Positions 25,875 through 32,520 of a stretch of DNA of 34,851 bases are shown here, piece after piece. This DNA is from a virus: the IMG/VR virus record IMGVR_UViG_3300030450_002095, positions 1 through 34,851 of that record; one strand, given 5' to 3'. Both the position numbers and the translations under genes were made by a program. The notes beneath the pieces are model-generated. The model saw only the letters and a list, made by a program, of their open reading frames with translations. It was not told the DNA's origin and ran no database searches. How positions within the stretch are numbered: the first letter of the stretch is position 1; each line of letters opens with the position of its first letter.

Positions 25875-25919
25875 GATTTTCTTGTATGCTACTCCTCGAT
25901 AATAAAGGATAACTTCCAT
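25863..25919 (-). CDS. 18-residue 'downstream peptide' with YRGV-x-Y motif
   Basis: Encodes M-E-V-I-L-Y-Y-R-G-V-A-Y-K-K-I-L-K-R. A strong GGAGG Shine-Dalgarno (25930-25926) lies 6 bases before the ATG. It follows the glutamine aptamer at once, as in the Downstream-peptide RNA class, whose members are followed by short ORFs. The YRGV-x-Y core is like that of small cyanobacterial DUF4278 proteins. Function of such peptides is not settled. The ORF is too short to be called by size alone; the riboswitch and ribosome site make it credible. Confidence 0.75.
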   Translation of the reverse strand: MEVILYYRGVAYKKILKR

Positions 25920-25938
25920 TGACGACCTCCAATGTTAG

Positions 25939-25985
25939 CGTTCCTTCGGTCACTGTGACCTACTTCCGACCATATAGGTTGAACG
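25939..25985 (-). promoter_or_regulatory. Glutamine riboswitch aptamer (glnA / Downstream-peptide class)
   Basis: Minus strand. P1: CGTTC (25985-25981) pairs with GAACG (25943-25939). P2: ACC (25979-25977) pairs with GGT (25971-25969). Then the conserved CGGAAGTA (25968-25961). P3: GGTC (25960-25957) pairs with GACC (25951-25948), followed by GAAG and the P1 strand. Order, paired lengths and the invariant CGGAAGTAGG...CCGAAGGAACGC words match the glutamine-binding RNA class described from cyanobacteria, cyanophages and marine metagenomes. It should gate the 18-residue peptide according to free glutamine. Confidence 0.85.
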
Positions 25986-25989
25986 AGTT

Positions 25990-26016
25990 ATAATACGTCT
26001 TTACAGGAATTGTAAA
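25990..26016 (-). promoter_or_regulatory. Candidate promoter for the riboswitch-peptide unit
   Basis: Minus strand TTTACA (26016-26011), 15-base spacer, TATTAT (25995-25990); an overlapping TATAAC (25992-25987) gives an 18-base spacer. The first choice would start RNA near 25984, at the 5' edge of the aptamer. Spacer length matches the 15 bases of the two plus-strand candidates. Read-through from the early operon is an alternative source of the transcript. Confidence 0.45.
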
Positions 26017-26022
26017 AGATTG

Positions 26023-26166
26023 TCAAGAAAATTTGTGATAAACTTCTATATGTGTTTCACAGTTTGGACACGATAGATTTGTAACAATATCAAAGTCCTC
26101 TGATTCTTTTGTTATATCGTGGTCAGCACCCCATATTAGTTCTGTATTACAATGCCAACAATTCAT
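26023..26166 (-). CDS. 47-residue zinc-ribbon protein
   Basis: M-N-C-W-H-C at the start and C-P-N-C near residues 33-36, with an acidic middle (DHDITKESEDFD) and EVYHKF end: a two-knuckle zinc ribbon. Start overlaps the upstream stop (TAATG). I recall very similar small C-W-H-C proteins in marine phages. Probably nucleic-acid or protein binding. The last gene of the early operon before the riboswitch unit. Confidence 0.7.
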   Translation of the reverse strand: MNCWHCNTELIWGADHDITKESEDFDIVTNLSCPNCETHIEVYHKFS

Positions 26167-26360
26167 TACATTCCCTCTGCTTCTAATACAGGTACTTCAG
26201 TAGTAGATTTTTGTTTAGCTTTAACAGATACTTCAACTTCAGAACCAAAGAATTTATTCAGTGCATTTTCAAATACATTAACTGTATCTTCTAATGTCCA
26301 ACTATGTTTATCTTTAACACCTACTATTTCTTGTTCATCTTCTATTGTAATTTTAATCAC
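26166..26360 (-). CDS. Small acidic hypothetical protein
   Basis: 64 residues, GTG start 8 bases inside the upstream gene with AGGAG 5-6 bases before it. One predicted amphipathic helix (LEDTVNVFENALNKFFG) between beta-like ends. The TAA overlaps the zinc-ribbon ATG. No family recognised. Confidence 0.6.
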   Translation of the reverse strand: MIKITIEDEQEIVGVKDKHSWTLEDTVNVFENALNKFFGSEVEVSVKAKQKSTTEVPVLEAEGM

Positions 26361-26775
26361 TTGTTTCTCCTATTTTTATTTGTTTTGATTTACTTATGTG
26401 CATATATCCAACTTCTTTTTCTATCCATTTTGTTTTATTAAACTCTGTGGTAGCAGGCAAGTTTCTTTTCTCCCATTTAAAGTCATATCCCTCATCAACC
26501 ATTTTTGAAATATTATGTACATAGCATATACCTTGATACTCTGATAGATATAAAAATTGTTTTCTTATTTCTTTACTTATCTTTAAATTATTTCGTGCTT
26601 TTAGTTTTTCAATTAACCACTCATTATAATATTTATCTCTAGCTTTTACTTCTATTATATAATAATTACATTCAAAATCATATGAGCAATAAGGATCATT
26701 GGGAATGATAACAGATTTAAGCATTGGGTGTAATGCAAAAAATCTAAAACCTATTCTTAATTCTTTATCCTTCAT
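26353..26775 (-). CDS. Possible PD-(D/E)XK-fold nuclease
   Basis: 140 residues from the ATG at 26775; a TTG six codons upstream extends the frame. KDKELRIGFRFFALHPML opens the protein. The segment Y-D-F-E (Asp33) followed nine residues later by I-I-E-V-K (Glu42, Lys44) has the D...E-x-K spacing of the PD-(D/E)XK nucleases, with a Lys-rich helix after it. Catalytic function is inferred from that motif alone. Overlaps the upstream gene by 11 bases. Confidence 0.5.
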   Translation of the reverse strand: MKDKELRIGFRFFALHPMLKSVIIPNDPYCSYDFECNYYIIEVKARDKYYNEWLIEKLKARNNLKISKEIRKQFLYLSEYQGICYVHNISKMVDEGYDFKWEKRNLPATTEFNKTKWIEKEVGYMHISKSKQIKIGETSD

Positions 26776-27034
26776 CTTCCAGTTTCTTCTCAAGATTAGC
26801 TAAAGCCCGCCACGCAACTGCGTCCCATTCTTCATCTAGGATATGTCGCATCATAGAGTCTAGTTCATTCTTTGATTTGTTTCTATCCCAATGCATTGGC
26901 TCGTCGGGGTGTAGCTGTTTACTGCCTGCCGCTGAACGTAATGCTACTGCACATAACGCTCTTGGAAAGTATTTGATAACACCCGAATAGATGTTTATCT
27001 TTTTTCTTTCATTGTCATCTTGGGGTAATATCAC
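26765..27034 (-). CDS. MazZ/DUF5664-like nucleotide diphosphohydrolase
   Basis: 89 residues, GTG start with GGAGA 6 bases upstream. Signature pieces: IKYFPRALCAVA, then P-M-H-W-D-R-N-K-S near 46-54, M-M-R-H-I-L-D near 61-67, and D-A-V-A-W-R-A-L-A-N-L-E near 71-82. I recall this W-x-R-x-K-S ... RH ... AWRALA-LE pattern from the dATP/dGTP diphosphohydrolase family that includes MazZ of 2-aminoadenine phages. No PurZ or DpoZ is present here, so general dNTP pool control or another substrate is likely. Slightly shorter than family members. Confidence 0.55.
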   Translation of the reverse strand: MILPQDDNERKKINIYSGVIKYFPRALCAVALRSAAGSKQLHPDEPMHWDRNKSKNELDSMMRHILDEEWDAVAWRALANLEKKLEDEG

Positions 27035-27116
27035 TTATCATCTCCATCAGTCCAACAAATATTAATGCACCCATAATCATTATCATACCATAGTATAGCA
27101 TTGTTTCATCATTCAT
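27015..27116 (-). CDS. 33-residue single-pass membrane peptide
   Basis: Start overlaps the upstream stop (ATGA) with AAAGGAA about 8 bases before. One hydrophobic helix (MIMIMGALIFVGLME) with acidic N-terminus and short polar C-terminus. Overlaps the next gene by 20 bases. Could be a membrane effector; no family recognised. Confidence 0.45.
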   Translation of the reverse strand: MNDETMLYYGMIMIMGALIFVGLMEMISDITPR

Positions 27117-27379
27117 CTATAAAATTCCTTTCTCATTTCTCTAGTTAATCTTTGTGTTAAATCTATTCCTCCCTCTCCAAAAATACTTAAAAGCAAAAGA
27201 ATATAAGGTGTATTATAAATATCTTCATAAATAAGATTTACTATATTGTTTTTTAAATTTCTTTTTTCTTTTTTTTCTCTTTCTATATCTTTTTTTCTTT
27301 GCATTTTACAATAAAAGTCATAATACTTTAATCGAAAATTATGTAGTTCTGAATCATATTCTTCGTGTATAATTATCAT
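27113..27379 (-). CDS. Basic coiled-coil hypothetical protein
   Basis: 88 residues: tyrosine-rich N-terminus (LKYYDFYCKM), a strongly basic and acidic helix (QRKKDIEREKKEKRNLKN), a hydrophobic centre (YILLLLSIFG) and basic end. ATG overlaps the NinG-like stop by 4 bases. Function unknown. Confidence 0.6.
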   Translation of the reverse strand: MIIIHEEYDSELHNFRLKYYDFYCKMQRKKDIEREKKEKRNLKNNIVNLIYEDIYNTPYILLLLSIFGEGGIDLTQRLTREMRKEFYR

Positions 27380-27798
27380 TTTATTAATTCCTTTACAATC
27401 TCATAATACTTTTCTGCATAGTCTGACCCATCAGCTTTTGTATTCTCGTGTAGTTCAGCAAGGGTTGGTGTAGGTATCTTCCATTTAAGTTTACTCGCTT
27501 CCATAAGATAATGATATCTTTCTGGAAACTTTTCTTTAAACCATTCTGTTGCGTGTAGTACGTCTTTGTGCCACCAATGTAAATGATAGTAGCTAGATAA
27601 TACTTTCATATTAGTAGGGTCAAGTTCAAATGCTTTGTGTGTACCTACATTTAAAACGTGAGAAGCGTGACAATCAGACCCCGAACATTCTTTACCCGAA
27701 TATTGACAAGTATAATTATCACGCTTTTTAACACACAACTTTGCTTTAGCCACTAATTTTTTAATATACCAAGTTCGGTTGTGTGGTAGTTTAGGCAT
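27376..27798 (-). CDS. NinG/HNH-type recombination nuclease
   Basis: 140 residues. Cys-rich zinc site C31 and C38/C43 in CQYSGKECSGSDCH, then the catalytic-type H-A-S-H (44-47), N63 and a H-L-H-W-W-H segment (72-77), matching the lambda NinG/Rap family layout (C-x-x-C ... HAGH ... N ... C/H). That family cuts recombination intermediates. It sits immediately downstream of the SSB-like gene (shared A), so an annealing/recombination module is plausible. Confidence 0.72.
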   Translation of the reverse strand: MPKLPHNRTWYIKKLVAKAKLCVKKRDNYTCQYSGKECSGSDCHASHVLNVGTHKAFELDPTNMKVLSSYYHLHWWHKDVLHATEWFKEKFPERYHYLMEASKLKWKIPTPTLAELHENTKADGSDYAEKYYEIVKELIK

Positions 27799-28373
27799 TA
27801 GAAAGGCATATCCTCTTTGGATTCTTCACCCGAAAAGTCCATAGCCACTTCATACAGGAAGTTTTCTTGTTCTTCCCAAGTCCAATCCTTTTTACCTCTT
27901 ATAGTTTTTTGTACTGGTGGTGGCATACCATTAGGATTTTCTTTTGTGTAATATGTCGATACCTTATCACCATTTTGTTTTGCATATAAGAAGTGACGTT
28001 CTCTTTCTCTGTCATATCCTATACCCAAAAACAAAGGTTTGCTCTTATCAATATTAGGCATACGCTTTGCATACTGACTAAAGAACTGTGATTTAAATGA
28101 TATTTGAAGTTTAAACCTTGCCCCTTCATCATCTTCTAATTCAGTTACAAAGTTTGTACCGAAGTTTGAATCCTCAAAGTATGATGATTTTATAAGACCC
28201 TCGATACCTGTGTATTGTAATTCTTTGATTACCTTACCTGCATTAGCACCTTTTTCAAGTGTGCGTTCTACTGCGTTAGGATCATCTGCTCCTTCAGGTA
28301 ACCTGATTGTGAATCTTCCTCTTACTATTGTTACTATCTTGCTTGTTCTATTTGATGTGTTTGTTAATCCCAT
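27798..28373 (-). CDS. Single-stranded DNA-binding protein (phage type)
   Basis: 191 residues: beta-rich core with basic/aromatic positions (KIVTIVRGRFTIRL, FKLQISFKSQFFSQY) and an acidic C-terminal tail ending SGEESKEDMPF. That ending is like the D-D-x-P-F hook by which bacterial and phage SSBs recruit partners. Encoded next to helicase and nuclease genes. AAGGAG 6-7 bases upstream; own promoter predicted at 28398-28425. Confidence 0.75.
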   Translation of the reverse strand: MGLTNTSNRTSKIVTIVRGRFTIRLPEGADDPNAVERTLEKGANAGKVIKELQYTGIEGLIKSSYFEDSNFGTNFVTELEDDEGARFKLQISFKSQFFSQYAKRMPNIDKSKPLFLGIGYDRERERHFLYAKQNGDKVSTYYTKENPNGMPPPVQKTIRGKKDWTWEEQENFLYEVAMDFSGEESKEDMPF

Positions 28374-28397
28374 CTGTTTCTCCTTATGTTTTTTATA

Positions 28398-28425
28398 ATA
28401 TTACATTTATGTTTGTTTATGTCAA
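28398..28425 (-). promoter_or_regulatory. sigma70-type promoter upstream of SSB
   Basis: Minus strand TTGACA (28425-28420), 16-base spacer, TAATAT (28403-28398), close to the bacterial consensus. It starts at the very end of the helicase gene, in the only gap of 50 bases in this part of the operon. It would boost SSB, NinG and the downstream genes. Confidence 0.7.
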
Positions 28426-28428
28426 CAC

Positions 28429-29688
28429 TTACTCCCAACGCAAGTGTTTAAATGTTTGTGTTATCTTATCAAATTCAAGACTAGCTACTGGAGAAAGACC
28501 TTGTCTGTTCTTTTGAAACTTGGCTATAACGTGGTCGCCCGCTATGTTACTGTCTTTACTTATTCTTTTGCCGCTTACATTTATATCATCTATAACTGTT
28601 TCAAGATAAAGAATTACGTCAGCAAAGTTTTCAACGTCACGACTCCACGCAACTTGTCCCTCACTATTTGGGTGTGCAAGTATTATTATAGGTACTCTTA
28701 AATCATCTCGTAAATCTCTTAATCTACGAATGAAGTGATCATACATAATAGTTTTTGAATCATATCTTTTGCCGCCGTCGTTAATAGAAAGTAAGTTATC
28801 AATAAAGATTGCATCAACACCACTTCTTGACTCTGATATAGCCCACGCTCTTATGTCATCAATACTCATACCTTTATCTCTTACACATAAATCAAGAGTT
28901 TTGATATGTTGTACTGCTTCTTTTGATTTGTTTACTTCTTCGACGTTGGCGTGACCTCTGACCCTCATCATATATGTATTGATTTTGCCAAGATAAGCTA
29001 TCATTCTTGGAAGAAGTTCGGGTTTAAGCATCTCTATACTAGCTAATGGTGTTCGTTTAGTTTTTATATGTGAATCTAATATCCATTGTAGCATCAATGC
29101 GGTTTTACCAGTTGATCTTGGTGCGTGAAATATCATAAGTTCACTACTCATTTTACCAAGATGTTTTGTCCACTCATCACACCACCAATCAAACTCACCA
29201 ACCTTTCCATCAATACAATCTTGAATAAACTTCTCGCCCATTTCTTCAAATGATAAGTCTGTATTTATATTAGCTAAACTTAATTCACTTATAACTTTAT
29301 CAGCATTACTTTCACCCTCGTATGTTTTATCCAACGCTTCTGATAATATTTTTATCTCTCGGCGTAGATTGGATTTATCCAACACAATACTTTGATAATG
29401 CTTTGAATGACTAGGAACAACAGCAACTCCTTGTAAATTAAGTAAATAGTTTTCACCACCTACTTTATCTAATAAGTTATTGTCATCTAAATAATTTCTA
29501 ATTGTAATCATATCTAGTGTAAGATTATCAACGTACATATTTCTTAATGCTTCAAACAACACCTTATGTTTGTGTTCATAGAAGTCATCTCTAGATAATG
29601 TAATTTTAGGAAAGGTTTCTGTTGGGTCTAAAAGAATAGAGCCTAACACACCTTTTTCTGCTTTGATGTCGTTAGGTAATTCTCTCAT
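28429..29688 (-). CDS. DnaB-like replicative helicase
   Basis: 419 residues. N-terminal DnaB domain (LPNDIKAEKGVLGSILLD, about 4-21, then YLLNL and VVPSHSKHY near 81-98). RecA-like C-terminal domain with Walker A APRSTGKT (189-196), Walker B IFIDN (294-298) and a sensor His in IILAHP (about 336-340). Hexameric 5'-3' helicase that unwinds the fork. Translation overlaps the winged-helix initiator gene by 4 bases. As no DNA polymerase gene is seen, it probably recruits host polymerase III. Confidence 0.92.
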   Translation of the reverse strand: MRELPNDIKAEKGVLGSILLDPTETFPKITLSRDDFYEHKHKVLFEALRNMYVDNLTLDMITIRNYLDDNNLLDKVGGENYLLNLQGVAVVPSHSKHYQSIVLDKSNLRREIKILSEALDKTYEGESNADKVISELSLANINTDLSFEEMGEKFIQDCIDGKVGEFDWWCDEWTKHLGKMSSELMIFHAPRSTGKTALMLQWILDSHIKTKRTPLASIEMLKPELLPRMIAYLGKINTYMMRVRGHANVEEVNKSKEAVQHIKTLDLCVRDKGMSIDDIRAWAISESRSGVDAIFIDNLLSINDGGKRYDSKTIMYDHFIRRLRDLRDDLRVPIIILAHPNSEGQVAWSRDVENFADVILYLETVIDDINVSGKRISKDSNIAGDHVIAKFQKNRQGLSPVASLEFDKITQTFKHLRWE

Positions 29689-30290
29689 ATACTCCTTATC
29701 TCCTTTCTTTCAATCTCATCTGCAAAAATTTTGTTAGTAGGATTAATCCAGCCTTGAAAGTCTTTTCTATATTGATACTCTCTACTACTTTTATAGCTAT
29801 GAATATTGTCGTGAACTAACTGCTGATCTTCAGTAGATAGTTTTTTCCAATAACGTAATGCTATTTGTTTGTTACCTTTACGCTCATAATCTACCCAACA
29901 TTTTTCAAACAACTCTATGTTATAATTCTTTTGATTCTCTTTCTTATGGTTAGTGTCCAATTTTTGAACGTAGTCTTGTTCAATATCTGAACGTAGTCTA
30001 CTGCCTTTAATGAACACTTTGTATTGATTACGAAGATAACCACCTCGACCATTGTCTGCTTTATCTTTGAATATATAACCCAAATTTTCTAACTCGTTAA
30101 GTGTTTGTATCATTGTTGTTCTTGACTTAATACCTGTTTCTTTGCACAACGTATTATGACTAGGGAAACAAGCACCTGTCTTACTATTAGTATGATAGAT
30201 CAACCAACTTAAAACCACTTGTTGATTAGGTGTCATACCCTCTATTAGTTTAGCTGGAAATATTCCAAACTCTCCTCTTTCATATATCAT
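29685..30290 (-). CDS. Winged-helix replication initiator / helicase-loader type protein
   Basis: 201 residues from the ATG at 30290, chosen because GGAG lies 6 bases upstream; the frame is open 11 codons further. The N-terminal winged helix includes TPNQQVVLSWLIYH, then PSHNTLCKETGIKSRTTM and LENLGYI with RGGYLRNQY wing (about residues 18-95). The C-terminal DnaD-like helical part (ALRYWKKLS...FQGWINP) follows. Phage replication proteins of this form bind the origin and load DnaB, encoded next here. Confidence 0.78.
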   Translation of the reverse strand: MIYERGEFGIFPAKLIEGMTPNQQVVLSWLIYHTNSKTGACFPSHNTLCKETGIKSRTTMIQTLNELENLGYIFKDKADNGRGGYLRNQYKVFIKGSRLRSDIEQDYVQKLDTNHKKENQKNYNIELFEKCWVDYERKGNKQIALRYWKKLSTEDQQLVHDNIHSYKSSREYQYRKDFQGWINPTNKIFADEIERKEIRSI

Positions 30291-30291
30291 T

Positions 30292-30732
30292 TTATTCTCC
30301 TTTATTATTTTTATTTTTATCAAATATAACTAACGCACTTGGAAATGGTGCAACATTTTTACTTCCACCAAATTTAATTCTCCCTTTGATAAAAGTTATA
30401 TCACCTTTCATAACATAATCGTGCCACCATTTTGTGTCTGTTCGACTAGGTATTAAACAATAAACTGTGCATCCTTTTTGAGATTCTTCATACGCTTTTT
30501 TAATCCACTTACCTATCTCTCTACCATACGGAGGATTCATCCATACATTACCAAACCAATTTTTAGATAACCCATCATCTTCTTTGGTATAGAATACACT
30601 TGCCTTTGCATTTTCTTTTGAAGCACAAACATCTAATTCAAACCAACCTAATCCATAAGATTCGCAAACATCATCAATTATGTATTGTGGTGTATACCAA
30701 TCATCTGTTTTGCTACTAAAATGTACATTCAT
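30292..30732 (-). CDS. Phage N6-adenine methyltransferase (Dam family)
   Basis: 146 residues. Catalytic N-P-P-Y at 66-69, preceded by D-D-W-Y-T-P near 10-15 and F-E-L-D-V-C-A near 31-37, the SAM-binding strand. This is the short phage Dam form. Adenine methylation may protect phage DNA or mark newly made strands. The target site cannot be read from the protein. One base separates it from the winged-helix gene. Confidence 0.88.
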   Translation of the reverse strand: MNVHFSSKTDDWYTPQYIIDDVCESYGLGWFELDVCASKENAKASVFYTKEDDGLSKNWFGNVWMNPPYGREIGKWIKKAYEESQKGCTVYCLIPSRTDTKWWHDYVMKGDITFIKGRIKFGGSKNVAPFPSALVIFDKNKNNKGE

Positions 30733-30742
30733 TTTATTCTCC

Positions 30743-31696
30743 TTAATAATAATTACTTATATAACAACCAACGCATTCCATAGCTTTCTTGATATGTAAA
30801 CACCCTTGATAGTTACTCTCTATTTGTTCTCTTGTTACCCACTTGGTAGCAAATCCTTGTTTGTTATCAGTACCAAACGCAACAACCATTGCACCCTCAA
30901 TATCTTGGTCATCAACCTTACTGTTCATTGCATAGATACTAATTTGCATTTCGTGTTTTTTGCTTGGCTTTCTACTAGACTTCCAATCCAGCAAACAAGG
31001 GACACGTTTGCCTTTGTATTCTATGTATCCCGCAAAGTCGGGTTGTCCCGTAACCATAAGGTTATTGTCATAGAATCTTTCTTCACCCCAAACAAATTCG
31101 GGTTGATATTTTTCTACAAAGTTATCCCAACCTTTTGGCAAGTGGATAGCTATATCAGTTAAGAAATCTTTATCATAATCTTCTTCACGAAAAGAACATT
31201 CAATCGCTTCGTGCATAAATGTGCCATTCTCTGCAGCGAGATTGAGTGCTTCTTCGTATGCTTCGTATGTATCGCCTTGACCAAACGCCCACTTAATCAA
31301 ACCCTCACTACTTCCATATGGATCAAAGTATTTAAGGAACTGTGTACAACGAAGATACTGACCGCCAATGATTCTACCATTGTCTAGTTCAACGTCACCT
31401 ATCTGAAATGTCATAGCTTGGAACTCACCAATGTGTTGCTCGTTCCACTTTATGTCGTTGTCATAATAAGCATAGTCAATGATAGTAGCTGTGCCATATT
31501 CAAGTGCATACTTCTGTGCTTCCTCTGATTTAGGAACATAACCTATGTGCTTGTCCTTATACATAACCTTTACTGCGTTTGGGTCGTGTTCGTTATCAGG
31601 CTCTGCTTCAAAAGAAACTACACCACTAGGACGTAGCTTCTTAATACTTGGGTCATAGTTACTAGCAAAGGTAACTCCAACTAATCGTAGTTTCAT
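30743..31696 (-). CDS. HIRAN domain fused to a RecB/Cas4-like PD-(D/E)XK exonuclease
   Basis: 317 residues. HIRAN domain about 1-65: D-P-N-A-V-K-V (38-44) and H-I-G-Y-V-P (50-55). The C-terminal nuclease has the RecB-family motifs: H162 in G-T-F-M-H-E-A-I-E, D220 in G-Q-P-D, D237-x-K239 in L-L-D-W-K, and Q251-x-x-x-Y255. HIRAN domains grip 3' DNA ends or stalled forks, so this should be a DNA-end or fork-processing exonuclease. It takes the place of the gp6-type exonuclease of T7. Confidence 0.85.
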   Translation of the reverse strand: MKLRLVGVTFASNYDPSIKKLRPSGVVSFEAEPDNEHDPNAVKVMYKDKHIGYVPKSEEAQKYALEYGTATIIDYAYYDNDIKWNEQHIGEFQAMTFQIGDVELDNGRIIGGQYLRCTQFLKYFDPYGSSEGLIKWAFGQGDTYEAYEEALNLAAENGTFMHEAIECSFREEDYDKDFLTDIAIHLPKGWDNFVEKYQPEFVWGEERFYDNNLMVTGQPDFAGYIEYKGKRVPCLLDWKSSRKPSKKHEMQISIYAMNSKVDDQDIEGAMVVAFGTDNKQGFATKWVTREQIESNYQGCLHIKKAMECVGCYISNYY

Positions 31697-31857
31697 CTAA
31701 CCACCTCATCTTCCATAACTTGCTTGGTAAGTTTGATTCTATTCTCTACCATTTCTAACTCAAGTTCTGATTTAGCAAGTGATTCTTTTGCCCATTGAAC
31801 ATCTCTTAATTTAGATTTTTGTATATCTTCCAGTCTTTTTAATTCATCTTGCATCAT
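31693..31857 (-). CDS. Small coiled-coil protein
   Basis: 54 residues from the ATG at 31857 (GAGG 8 bases upstream). The open frame extends 31 codons further upstream but that part overlaps the neighbouring gene. A single heptad-patterned helix (LKRLEDIQKSKLRDVQWAKE, then LELEMVENRIKL). Overlaps the HIRAN-nuclease start by 4 bases. Function unknown. Confidence 0.55.
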   Translation of the reverse strand: MMQDELKRLEDIQKSKLRDVQWAKESLAKSELELEMVENRIKLTKQVMEDEVVR

Positions 31858-31858
31858 T

Positions 31859-32044
31859 TTATTGTCCTCTTTTATAGTTAATTTCTTGTTGTGCGTCATC
31901 ACGATCCACATCTTGTTGTGTGTAATGTTTATCTTGTTCCATAGTTTCAATGAAGAAAGCTATATTTTTAGCTTCCTCAACTGAATACTTTAGACCACTA
32001 ATGTTGTACTGTTTTGTTGCTTGAATGTATTCTAATTCTAACAT
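31859..32044 (-). CDS. Hypothetical small protein
   Basis: 61 residues: short beta start (MLELEYIQATKQYNISG), an amphipathic helix (SVEEAKNIAFFIETME) and an Asp/Gln-rich tail (QQDVDRDDAQQE). AAGGGA about 7 bases upstream. Neighbours on both sides lie 0-1 bases away, so one polycistronic message. No family seen. Confidence 0.55.
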   Translation of the reverse strand: MLELEYIQATKQYNISGLKYSVEEAKNIAFFIETMEQDKHYTQQDVDRDDAQQEINYKRGQ

Positions 32045-32167
32045 TTATTTATCCCTTTCTTCTAATTGTTTAATTCTTTTTTCTAATTTTTCAATGCTAT
32101 GGAAAAGAACTTCGATTGATATATTAAAATATTGATTTAATTCTTTTTGTGTTTGTGGTTTTGGCAT
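32045..32167 (-). CDS. 40-residue coiled-coil peptide
   Basis: Starts with TAATG overlap to the upstream gene and stops one codon before the next ATG. Polar start (PKPQTQKELNQYF) and a heptad helix (HSIEKLEKRIKQLEERDK). Similar in style to the other two coiled-coil peptides of this run. Function unknown. Confidence 0.5.
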   Translation of the reverse strand: MPKPQTQKELNQYFNISIEVLFHSIEKLEKRIKQLEERDK

Positions 32168-32484
32168 TACTTACCTCTTTCTTCTAATTGGTCTGCTACA
32201 TAATTATCATAAAGGTAATCTTCTTTGCCACCCTCATACTCTCTAGCTTCTCTATCTTCGTCGTATTCTTCTTCTTCTTTTTCTTCAAGATATTCATTAA
32301 GATATTCTTGTAAATCTTTAAGTTGTTCAATACTCCAAACATCTCTGATAAGATATTTTGTTCTTCTAGTATTTGCTTCGTGTGTTTCAATAGAGATTAA
32401 TTCGTTATAATCAAGATGCTTATGCACCTTTGTATCATAGATGAATCCCTCTCCCATTTCTTCATTGGTTATCCAATATTTCAT
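32167..32484 (-). CDS. Very acidic hypothetical protein
   Basis: 105 residues. Beta-rich N-terminal half (YWITNEEMGEGFIYDTK), then a helix (SIEQLKDLQEYLNEYL) and an extreme Glu/Asp stretch (EEKEEEEYDEDREAREYEGG). Such DNA-mimic charge is seen in several phage inhibitors of DNA-binding enzymes, but nothing here proves that. Good AAGGAG upstream. Confidence 0.6.
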   Translation of the reverse strand: MKYWITNEEMGEGFIYDTKVHKHLDYNELISIETHEANTRRTKYLIRDVWSIEQLKDLQEYLNEYLEEKEEEEYDEDREAREYEGGKEDYLYDNYVADQLEERGK

Positions 32485-32520
32485 TTGTTTCTCCTTTATA
32501 TTTATTCTTTAAGTAAGCTA

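Noticed and set aside
25948-25960. Palindrome GGTCACTGTGACC as an operator site
   Set aside because: It is explained as helix P3 of the glutamine aptamer on the minus strand.
26021-26026. Minus-strand TTGACA at the end of the zinc-ribbon gene as the riboswitch promoter
   Set aside because: No -10 box lies at an acceptable distance; the TTTACA/TATTAT pair nearer the aptamer fits better.
30806-31162. 118-codon plus-strand open frame opposite the HIRAN nuclease
   Set aside because: It is antisense to a clearly functional gene, lacks a ribosome site, and has shadow-like composition.
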